This document shows, one piece after another, positions 1 through 6,320 of a stretch of 8,170 nucleotides of DNA. A model generated the notes under the pieces. The model had not been told where the DNA came from. It ran no database searches and worked only from the letters and a program-made list of their open reading frames with translations. Each line of letters opens with the position of its first letter. Within the stretch, counting starts at the first letter, position 1. The position numbers were made by a program, and so were the translations under genes. The stretch lies in assembly GCA_902803305.1 (NCBI GenBank), contig CADCPL010000119.1, positions 1 to 8,170 on the forward strand, given 5' to 3'. Source of the DNA: an uncultured Lachnospiraceae bacterium (GTDB lineage Bacteria > Bacillota > Clostridia > Lachnospirales > Lachnospiraceae).

Positions 1-3000
1 ACCCTTTGTGATAGTAAAGTATTTATCCTTGCTGCCGTAATACTTTGTTTCCTCCTTGCTGTTATCGCCAAGCCCGGTCACTATGACAACTGCCCTACCC
101 TTGTAGATGTTATTTGCATAATCCACCGAGTAATCCTTGCCTTCTGTAAGCACTTTATTGTTAAGTGTTACAACCAACCGGTAATCACCTTTTATTTCAA
201 TGGGATGACCATTGTACGGGATCGAGCTTACGGACTTACCGGCACTGGTTTTTATCTCTACCTTCGCCTTTGACAGATCGTTGTCGTCATCTGTCTTAAA
301 TATGCGGTAGGTACATTCAGCCTTTCCGGTCACGTTTTTGCCCTTCGCTTCAAGGGTAACGGTGACAGTAACCGAACTGTTTCCACCAAAATCCGCCTCT
401 GTAACTTTTCTTGTGGTGATATCATTACCGTTTATCGAATATGTTGGCGTATAATTTGTCTTATTCAACTCTGCGCCGTCCAGTGTGACGATCGGCGTCG
501 ACAGCTTCTTAGCCTCCTTTGTCCACGCCATATCCGCACAGAATATATTAACGTTGTCTCCATCGAGCGGGACCGGAGTTATTTTAAACTCCTTCGTTAT
601 CTGTGAAGATCCTTTATAATTTCCAATAAATGATACCTTGGCCTCAGCCTTCCCTACTTCTTTATTCTTACTAACCGACACCTTATAATCCTGATTTGCT
701 ATAAGTTTCTTATCCTTATAGGTAACTTCTACATCCGGGATAACCTCCCCGATCTTATAGGGCTGATCACTGATATTTATCTCCAAATCGCTTTTGTTTG
801 CTTTAAGACATTGTATCTTATAGGTTTTTTTAATCGTGTTATTGTAAGCGCCTATACCGATGATAGTAAACTTCACGGTTCCGGACGAACATACATCCGG
901 TTGATATGATAAAATATAATCCTCGTTTTTCTTTAGTACCGCTCCGGATTTAGAATCCACAACTGTCAGTTCTTTGTCCGAAAGATACTGATCTTCTCCG
1001 TTATAGGTACGGTTGATCGGATTGAAGCTTTTCACCTTAAGACTCTGGGGTGTTCCTACGGTAACAGCCACCTTCCGGCTACCCTTGAAATTCCCCTTAC
1101 CGCAAAGCAGCAGGGTTCCGTTCTCTGTGAATTTTTTCTTGGTATCGAATGTAAAATCCTTTGCTGTCAGCTTATAATTACCCAAAAACAACATAGGGTT
1201 TGTTGCTTTACCGCTTTTGACAACGATTTCAGCCACCTTGATCTCATCATCATCCATAGACCTTGGATGTATGGTAAATGTCTTTACGACCTTACCGGTA
1301 ATTGTAACACCCGTTACCGTCACCTTCGCTTCGGTGCTTGCATTAATATTGTTGCTGTAGCTGACCTTGTAATCCAAACCATCAATAAGTTTCTTTCCAT
1401 GATTATATACAGCCACTACCGGGCAGATCTTTTCTCCGGTATACACATATCGTTCGTCTTCCGGCATCTCCACATAAAGATCCTTGTTTTTATCGATAAC
1501 ACACAGGACTATACTGTCACTTTTTTTCCCGTCAGACGATTTAAGGGTTATTGTTGTATACCCCCCTTTATTTGCCGACACGGTACCATCCGAACCGATA
1601 CTTGCAACTTCCGGATCTGAGCTGCTCCAGCTCACGGATTTATCGGTTACATCTTGAGGTGTAAATTCAACCAAAAGCCGCTGTGTTTCTCCGACTTCCA
1701 TAGCAGTTGCACCCTTGATCTTAAGGCTCTTTAACGGAACACTCTTAGCTTTATCCCTATAATGTACCGGATCATAGGAAAAATATCCGCTTACGCTGTT
1801 ACTGATCTGTCCATTGCTGTCCGAAACAACACAGGTGTAAATATAGTCGGGATCCAGAGGCTCAACATTATCATCTATAAAAAAGTAACTTCCATCCTTT
1901 ATCATACCGGCCCCAACAGAGAAGGTATTTATTGGTGTACCCGGGTTGCCGATACGGTAAAAACTTATTTTATACGGAGCATTTCCCTGACCCGTTTGAA
2001 CACCTGTCATATCGTCAAAATAACGGACCTTCATCTGCAGCGGATCAGGTGTAACAGATTCATCTTCAATATAAAACCTGAGATTTACATCATCACCGTC
2101 ATTTGCTCTATACTTTCCCCCGTCGTTTTTACAAAACATCATACTCACCGGAGCGGTTTTGCCTATACTTGCACTTGCCGTAGCCACAACAGTATAGTCT
2201 TTCAATTCCGCATCATAGCTTACTATTTCCGCTTTAACGCTTGTACCTTTAGGAAGATCATTACCGAATACAAATTCAAAACTATCCAGTTTCCAATTGT
2301 ATGCCGAATCAGACAGGAGCGAGAACGCCTTTGCCGTGTGATAAGTAAGGGGCTCTGCCTCACTGCCATAGCTTTCAACAATGCAGCTTTCATCATAATC
2401 CGAAAAAACGGTTATGTAATATTGATAATCCGTGTCAGCTTCCAGACCGGATACAGTTACCACCCCTTCTCCGCCGTTAACGCTCAAAAGAGACACATCC
2501 TTAGAGCTGTATACCGCATCGGTACTCTTTTTATAACTCAGCCTTGCCGTATACCTGTCAATATCATAGCAGGGATCAAGTTTTGCATTGGCTGTAAGAG
2601 TTGCATATGATCCGCTACCGCTTAAGGTTATCACCCTGTTCTTTGCATCCTTTATTTTGATCTCATCACTGCTTAAAGCATGAGTTACTGTCTTGCCTCC
2701 TCCGGTTGCTACCGAAACCTTTATGGCCGGACCTGTGGCAAATGTAGGAAATACAGCTTCGTAAGCTGATCCTGTTGTATTCTCTATAGCTTCACCTATT
2801 ATTCTGCCGCTTGCGTCTATGATCTTTACATCGGTGATAGTCTCATTGTCCGGATTATTTATTGTAAAAGATATACGTTCGGCTTCAAAGCCATATTCTT
2901 CCACACTTACTACATCACCTATGGTTACATGACTTTCCACTGCAGGGGTTGTGGTGGTGAAGGAATAAGCACCTGTAACAAACGTATATGGCATACTTTC

Positions 3001-3438
3001 AGAAAAGCCAAACAGCCTATACTGGTACGCGGTCCCGGAGCTCAATCCACTAAGAGACATCGTCTGCGTTCCCGGGTTATCAAAGTAAAGCGGGCTGCCA
3101 TATTTATATGCTTCAACGAAATCCGAGGTGATTACCTCGAGTTCTGCAAAACGAACCGGCGAATCAACGGTTGCAAGAAATACGCCAACATGTATTGGAT
3201 TTTCTGCTCTGACATCACTGGTTGTGACATTTAAACGTGCCGAAGTTGTTGTTATATTGTCCACCGACGCAGTAAACATAGGAACATCAGAGACAGGATT
3301 CCCGTCAGGCTCCGTATCTTCAATAAGATCTATATCTTCTGTTTGCGGCGCAGCTACAGCACCTACCGGTCCTAAACCTGTGATCAGTATTACAGCCGTA
3401 AGAAACGAGCCAAAAAGCCGATATAAGTCTTTTTTCAT
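1..3438 (-). CDS. Large secreted multidomain Ig-like/FN3-like surface protein, C-terminus cut off by window edge
   Basis: The frame is open for 1146 codons from ATG at 3436-3438 to base 1, with no stop, so the 3' end lies outside the window. Residues 1-30 form a signal peptide: positive MKKDLYR, hydrophobic core, likely cut after AVAA; no lipobox Cys. Residues about 47-165 and 268-370 look FN3-like ('LSGLSSGTAYQYRLFGFS', 'VSGLEADTDYQYYITVFS'). Further beta-rich segments fill 167-265 and 371-560. Residues 567-647 are a clear Big_2 bacterial Ig-like domain ('SVSWSSSDPEVASI', 'DGTVSANKGG'). From about 650 onward run six diverged Ig-like repeats. No catalytic motif is visible. Seen: export signal and repeated beta domains. 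Known: such proteins in Gram-positive bacteria are adhesins, cell-wall or extracellular scaffold proteins. Inferred: cell-surface or secreted role. Anchoring (sortase, SLH, choline-binding) cannot be judged because the C-terminus is missing. It is the last visible gene of the cluster, 29 bases after the dipeptidase stop, and more AT-rich than its neighbours in sampled stretches. Confidence 0.88.
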   Translation of the reverse strand, partial: MKKDLYRLFGSFLTAVILITGLGPVGAVAAPQTEDIDLIEDTEPDGNPVSDVPMFTASVDNITTTSARLNVTTSDVRAENPIHVGVFLATVDSPVRFAELEVITSDFVEAYKYGSPLYFDNPGTQTMSLSGLSSGTAYQYRLFGFSESMPYTFVTGAYSFTTTTPAVESHVTIGDVVSVEEYGFEAERISFTINNPDNETITDVKIIDASGRIIGEAIENTTGSAYEAVFPTFATGPAIKVSVATGGGKTVTHALSSDEIKIKDAKNRVITLSGSGSYATLTANAKLDPCYDIDRYTARLSYKKSTDAVYSSKDVSLLSVNGGEGVVTVSGLEADTDYQYYITVFSDYDESCIVESYGSEAEPLTYHTAKAFSLLSDSAYNWKLDSFEFVFGNDLPKGTSVKAEIVSYDAELKDYTVVATASASIGKTAPVSMMFCKNDGGKYRANDGDDVNLRFYIEDESVTPDPLQMKVRYFDDMTGVQTGQGNAPYKISFYRIGNPGTPINTFSVGAGMIKDGSYFFIDDNVEPLDPDYIYTCVVSDSNGQISNSVSGYFSYDPVHYRDKAKSVPLKSLKIKGATAMEVGETQRLLVEFTPQDVTDKSVSWSSSDPEVASIGSDGTVSANKGGYTTITLKSSDGKKSDSIVLCVIDKNKDLYVEMPEDERYVYTGEKICPVVAVYNHGKKLIDGLDYKVSYSNNINASTEAKVTVTGVTITGKVVKTFTIHPRSMDDDEIKVAEIVVKSGKATNPMLFLGNYKLTAKDFTFDTKKKFTENGTLLLCGKGNFKGSRKVAVTVGTPQSLKVKSFNPINRTYNGEDQYLSDKELTVVDSKSGAVLKKNEDYILSYQPDVCSSGTVKFTIIGIGAYNNTIKKTYKIQCLKANKSDLEINISDQPYKIGEVIPDVEVTYKDKKLIANQDYKVSVSKNKEVGKAEAKVSFIGNYKGSSQITKEFKITPVPLDGDNVNIFCADMAWTKEAKKLSTPIVTLDGAELNKTNYTPTYSINGNDITTRKVTEADFGGNSSVTVTVTLEAKGKNVTGKAECTYRIFKTDDDNDLSKAKVEIKTSAGKSVSSIPYNGHPIEIKGDYRLVVTLNNKVLTEGKDYSVDYANNIYKGRAVVIVTGLGDNSKEETKYYGSKDKYFTITKG
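10..1491 (-). repeat. Six degenerate tandem Ig-like protein repeats within the surface protein gene
   Basis: Translated minus-strand residues about 650-1143 fall into six units of roughly 70-92 residues (about 653-726, 727-797, 798-876, 877-954, 955-1046 and 1052-1143). The shared pattern is 'Y-x-G-x-x-x-P/x-V-x-V', then 'K-x-L-x-x-x-x-DY-x-V-S/D-Y-x-NN', then 'G-x-A-x-V-x-x-x-G-x-GNYKG', ending in 'F/Y-x-I'. Units 1, 4 and 6 are closest to this pattern. Units 2, 3 and 5 are more diverged: unit 2 lacks the DYxVSY strand but keeps 'GKGNFKG', and unit 5 carries an insertion near its middle. The repeats are visible at protein level only. The DNA is not near-identical between units, so they look old rather than recently duplicated. 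Confidence 0.65.
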
Positions 3439-3447
3439 CTTCAGGTA

Positions 3448-3453
3448 CCCTCC
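3448..3453 (-). promoter_or_regulatory. Ribosome binding site of the surface protein gene
   Basis: GGAGGG on the minus strand lies 9 bases before the ATG at 3436-3438. It fixes the start so that the predicted signal peptide is complete. The site lies in the 29-base gap after the dipeptidase stop codon. Confidence 0.85.
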
Positions 3454-3467
3454 ATTTGTTCCCGGCA

Positions 3468-4967
3468 TTAATTGGTAATGTTCTCGTATGCGGCATCCGG
3501 AGAATCAGATCCGCCGTCCTGCATACGTGCGTCCAGCCAGCCTGACATACCCTCGAAGTACAGCTGATCCGCCTGCTCCAATGCTTTCGTGCCGACAGAG
3601 TCAAAGATCCGGGCTGCGGCACTATCGCTGCAGCTATTTGCCATATAATCTTTATCACGATCTACCGTCTTATCGATCAGATCCTTCTGAGTGTCTTTCC
3701 AGCTTTGGCGAACCTTTTTCCCGAATCCACCGCGATCATCGGCAGCAAGAATGCCGGTTCTCAAGAAACGGTAGTAAGCCGTCTGCTCATCATAGGTATT
3801 AGTCGGAACACGGCTGTAGGCCTCCGGGAACACCTTGGTGTTCTTGTACATCGGAAGGAAGACGCTCATCTCCGGGTTGGCGAAACAGTTCCACATGATC
3901 TCAGGTTTATCGGGACGCAGCCAGAAGATGGAGGTTTGACGGGTCCTATTGATACCAATGGCCCGAACCTCGGGATTCTTATTCACGTCGTATTCTGTAC
4001 CTTCGTAGCGCCAGCGGCACAGTTCCATTACGTCCTCCAGGCTGATCTTTTTATCCGGCTTCAGGGCAAAAGGATAATATGTGTTTTCATCGTAGGTTTT
4101 GGCCGTCACGGAGGGACTGAATCTCCGCTGAGTCTCCCAGGCACGGATCTGACTGTAATTCCGCAGCTCCGTACAGTAGGTGCGGGTTGTGTCGATCACG
4201 TTCCCGTCTCCGACGAAGAATCCGCCTTTCTTTGCAAGCTCAACCAGATGTGCGGAAACGATCACGTTTTCCTTATCCGAAACGTCGATCTTACCGATCC
4301 GGCCGTCATTTGGTGCGATAACGTAACAATCGTCCGGAATTCTGACTGCTGCCCATTGGTGTCCGGCATAGATCTCCATATACCAGACCTCGTCACGGTC
4401 ACCGAAGATAACACCGTTGCCTGCATCGGCGTTACCGTACTTGTCGATCAGCTTTCCCAGGTATTCCACGCCCTCCCGGGCTGTATGGATGTAAGGGGCG
4501 GTCAGGGAAGGAATGGACTGCTCCCCGATGCCGTCATCTACGAAGGGATCCGCTGCTTTTGCCTTGTCGTTGGTATATATGCTTTCCGTGGCGCTTATAC
4601 ATACGCCGTGGTCGTTAATGATAGCTTCATCCCAGCTGCCTTCGGTTTCGATGTCGATACCCGGCATGGTCAGATAGCCGCAAGCGTCACCCGGCAAAGG
4701 GCACGAAAAACCGTTGGAAGGATCTGTATAGAAACCGCCACCTTCCCGCGCTTCCCGGTACATGAAACGCACAGGACTGAGACCATGGGTATCTGCCGTG
4801 CGGCCGAAAATAATACTGCCATCGGCGGAGGCTTTCTTTCCCACGATGATCGTTGTGCATGCTAAAGCGGTGTCGGCTCCGGCAAGTAAAACACAGAGAA
4901 ACATCAGAAAAACACTCCCAAGGAACCCTAAAGCAAAACGGACATACATCTTTTTAAAAGTCTTCAC
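3468..4967 (-). CDS. Secreted family C69 dipeptidase (N-terminal nucleophile Cys hydrolase)
   Basis: The 499-residue protein has the hallmarks of peptidase family C69 (PepD-like): 'ACTTIIVGKKASADGS' with the candidate nucleophile Cys37, then 'GRTAD' at 55-59, 'NDHGVCISATES' at 118-129, and 'GDRDEVWYMEIYAGHQWAAVR' around 189-209 followed by 'APNDGRIG' near 218-225. Known: members use an N-terminal Cys exposed by processing to split dipeptides with broad specificity. Seen: residues 1-36 form an export signal with a hydrophobic core at about 10-31, so this member should act outside the membrane. The signal ends exactly at Cys37. The start is GTG at 4965-4967, chosen because an AAGGAG site lies 11 bases upstream; the internal ATG at codon 7 would be 29 bases from that site. 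The length fits the family plus a signal peptide. The C-terminal tail is Asp/Ser/Gly-rich with no sortase motif, so the protein is probably released or held non-covalently. It sits between the response regulator (27 bases) and the surface protein (29 bases). Confidence 0.92.
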   Translation of the reverse strand: MKTFKKMYVRFALGFLGSVFLMFLCVLLAGADTALACTTIIVGKKASADGSIIFGRTADTHGLSPVRFMYREAREGGGFYTDPSNGFSCPLPGDACGYLTMPGIDIETEGSWDEAIINDHGVCISATESIYTNDKAKAADPFVDDGIGEQSIPSLTAPYIHTAREGVEYLGKLIDKYGNADAGNGVIFGDRDEVWYMEIYAGHQWAAVRIPDDCYVIAPNDGRIGKIDVSDKENVIVSAHLVELAKKGGFFVGDGNVIDTTRTYCTELRNYSQIRAWETQRRFSPSVTAKTYDENTYYPFALKPDKKISLEDVMELCRWRYEGTEYDVNKNPEVRAIGINRTRQTSIFWLRPDKPEIMWNCFANPEMSVFLPMYKNTKVFPEAYSRVPTNTYDEQTAYYRFLRTGILAADDRGGFGKKVRQSWKDTQKDLIDKTVDRDKDYMANSCSDSAAARIFDSVGTKALEQADQLYFEGMSGWLDARMQDGGSDSPDAAYENITN

Positions 4968-4978
4968 GGTTATATTCT

Positions 4979-4984
4979 CTCCTT
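4979..4984 (-). promoter_or_regulatory. Ribosome binding site deciding the GTG start of the dipeptidase
   Basis: AAGGAG (within GAAAGGAGA) on the minus strand is 11 bases upstream of GTG at 4965-4967. It supports the non-ATG start over the ATG six codons further in. Confidence 0.75.
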
Positions 4985-4994
4985 TCAGATTATG

Positions 4995-5672
4995 TTAAAC
5001 CTCGAATTTGTAACCCATTCCCCATATTGTCTTTATATAGTCTCCGCACTTATTACCCATCTTGGCGCGAAGTTTCTTGACGTGTGTATCTATCGTGCGA
5101 GCATCGCCGAAATAATCGTAATTCCATACATGATTGAGGATTTTTTCTCTTGAAAGGGCAATGCCCTTGTTTTCCATGAAATATGCAAGGAGTTCGAACT
5201 CCTTGAATGAAAGATCTATATTGTTACCGTCGATCGCAACGGTATGACTTGCCTTATCCAGTATTATGCCGCCGGCCTCTAGCTTTGCTTCTTCACTGAT
5301 CAGATTGCTCCTTCGAAGAAGCGCATCAACTCTTGCCACCAGTATCTTGGGCGAGAACGGTTTGGAGATGTATTCATCGACTCCGAGCTCAAATCCGGCC
5401 AGCTCATCACTCTCGTCGCCTTTTGCCGTCAGCATTATGACAGGGACTTTCGAATACGTGCGTATTTCCTTCAGCACTTCCCAGCCGTCCATCTTGGGCA
5501 TCATGACATCAAGTATCACAAGGGAAATGTCCTGCTGCTCAAAGAAGATATCAATGGCTTCCTGCCCGTCAGCGGCTTCCACTACGGCATAATCCTTCTT
5601 GACGAGAAAATCTCTCACGAGCTTTCTCATCCTGCTCTCATCATCTACTACCAGAATCTTGATCTTATCCAT
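4995..5672 (-). CDS. OmpR/PhoB-family response regulator transcription factor
   Basis: The 225-residue length is typical for the family. The receiver domain (residues about 4-120) has the acidic pair D10-D11, phosphoacceptor D55 in 'VILDVMMPKMDG', T82 in 'IMLTAKGD', and K104-P105 in 'YISKPFSP'. All conserved residues are present, so it should be phosphorylatable. The winged-helix DNA-binding domain covers about 130-225 ('LSFKEFELLAYF', 'ILNHVWNYDYFGDARTIDTHVKKLR', and a 'GMGYKFEV' end). Known: such regulators bind direct repeats near promoters after phosphorylation by a partner histidine kinase. Odd here: the next genes downstream encode secreted proteins rather than a kinase, and no kinase appears anywhere in the window. 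The gene starts 6 bases after the stop of the upstream membrane-protein gene with only a weak GTGAG-like ribosome site, so translational coupling is likely. Inferred target: its own operon, including the peptidase and surface protein. I cannot identify a binding site. Confidence 0.95.
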   Translation of the reverse strand: MDKIKILVVDDESRMRKLVRDFLVKKDYAVVEAADGQEAIDIFFEQQDISLVILDVMMPKMDGWEVLKEIRTYSKVPVIMLTAKGDESDELAGFELGVDEYISKPFSPKILVARVDALLRRSNLISEEAKLEAGGIILDKASHTVAIDGNNIDLSFKEFELLAYFMENKGIALSREKILNHVWNYDYFGDARTIDTHVKKLRAKMGNKCGDYIKTIWGMGYKFEV

Positions 5673-5678
5673 AGGCTT

Positions 5679-6248
5679 TTACTCACTATCCTGCAGCTGC
5701 AGTTCTTTCTGTCTGACAGCTTCCTCGCGCTGACTCAGTTCCTGTTCCCATTCACTGTACTGATTAAGTATCGCTGTCCTGTAATTGATCATATTGGGAT
5801 TCTCGGCTTTGAGCGTGATGATGAACATCGCTATTACCATGATCACAAGAATGATATTGACTATGAGTGATATCTTGTACTCTGTCTTGAAAGTCTTGCG
5901 AAGTGTTCTCATCTCACGCTGCTTTGTAAGCTTCTCTTCACGCTCTTCGCTTCGGATATTAAGAGCTCTTGTATATGAGATCGGAACCGGTATCTCCCTG
6001 ACAGCATCGTCGGGGATATCCTTATTCTTGTAGAGAAAGCTCTGAAGAGTACGCAGATACTCATACCCGACAGGTGTGACAAATATCCCGCCGGTTATGA
6101 GCTTGTCATAAACTGCAAGTACACCCTGCGGATTTTCCATGTTCATCTTGCTCGCTATGTATTTAATCTTTTCGATCTCAGATGCCGCAAGAGATACGTC
6201 TGCATCATCCGAAAATGCAAATCCGTCTATGGTCGATCGGTCAGCCAC
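5679..6248 (-). CDS. Single-span membrane protein of unknown function
   Basis: I do not recognise this 189-residue protein. The start is taken as GTG at 6246-6248 because GGAGGT lies 6 bases upstream; a TTG at 6267-6269 in the same frame would sit inside the inverted repeat and has no ribosome site. Residues 1-98 are a soluble, mostly helical-looking region ('LAASEIEKIKYIASKM', 'GVLAVYDKLITGG', 'GYEYLRTLQSFLY'). Residues 99-123 are highly charged (EEREEKLTKQREMR), residues about 126-146 form one strongly hydrophobic helix ('IVNIILVIMVIAMFIIT'), and residues 163-187 are a Glu/Gln-rich probable coiled coil. There is no signal peptide. The basic stretch before the helix suggests the N-terminal part is cytoplasmic and the coiled-coil tail outside. 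It has no kinase or phosphatase motif. Its stop is 6 bases from the response regulator start, so the two are almost certainly co-expressed. A role as membrane partner of the regulator is only a positional guess. Confidence 0.82.
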   Translation of the reverse strand: MADRSTIDGFAFSDDADVSLAASEIEKIKYIASKMNMENPQGVLAVYDKLITGGIFVTPVGYEYLRTLQSFLYKNKDIPDDAVREIPVPISYTRALNIRSEEREEKLTKQREMRTLRKTFKTEYKISLIVNIILVIMVIAMFIITLKAENPNMINYRTAILNQYSEWEQELSQREEAVRQKELQLQDSE

Positions 6249-6254
6249 TGTAAT

Positions 6255-6260
6255 ACCTCC
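6255..6260 (-). promoter_or_regulatory. Ribosome binding site deciding the GTG start of the unknown membrane protein
   Basis: GGAGGT on the minus strand is 6 bases from GTG at 6246-6248. It lies only 8 bases beyond the inverted repeat at 6269-6294, so the hairpin sits directly upstream of the translation start region. Confidence 0.85.
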
Positions 6261-6268
6261 ACTACACA

Positions 6269-6294
6269 AGAAAGCGGTATAAATACCGCTTTCT
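6269..6294 (-). terminator. Perfect inverted repeat, probable intrinsic terminator after the chemoreceptor gene
   Basis: The arms AGAAAGCGGTAT and ATACCGCTTTCT are perfect 12-base complements separated by two bases. In minus-strand RNA the core would be a GC-rich stem (GCGGTA/UACCGC) with a 4-base loop, flanked by GAAA pairing with UUUC and followed by UUG UG. The tail is only moderately U-rich, so termination may be partial and let transcripts continue into the downstream four-gene cluster. The repeat starts 26 bases after the chemoreceptor stop codon. Alternatives are an RNA processing or stability hairpin, or a site with a regulatory role in front of the next ribosome site. Because it is symmetrical it could also fold in plus-strand RNA. 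Confidence 0.6.
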
Positions 6295-6320
6295 CAAAGT
6301 TCATATGGTTAAAACAAGAA

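Noticed and set aside
1762..2610. Plus-strand open frame of 282 codons
   Set aside because: It is antisense to the surface protein gene, whose minus-strand frame is unbroken over 1146 codons with sensible beta-domain sequence. The plus-strand product is rich in Ile, Tyr, Arg and Cys and looks like a shadow.
3320..3658. Minus-strand open frame of 112 codons bridging the dipeptidase end and the surface protein start
   Set aside because: It is in another frame, overlaps both real genes, and would cover the surface protein's signal peptide and ribosome site. Its composition is not protein-like.
3705..4865. Long plus-strand open frame of 386 codons
   Set aside because: It lies entirely antisense to the dipeptidase gene, which has clear family motifs, an export signal and a ribosome site. 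The antisense translation shows no recognisable domain and is explained by the codon pattern of the real gene.
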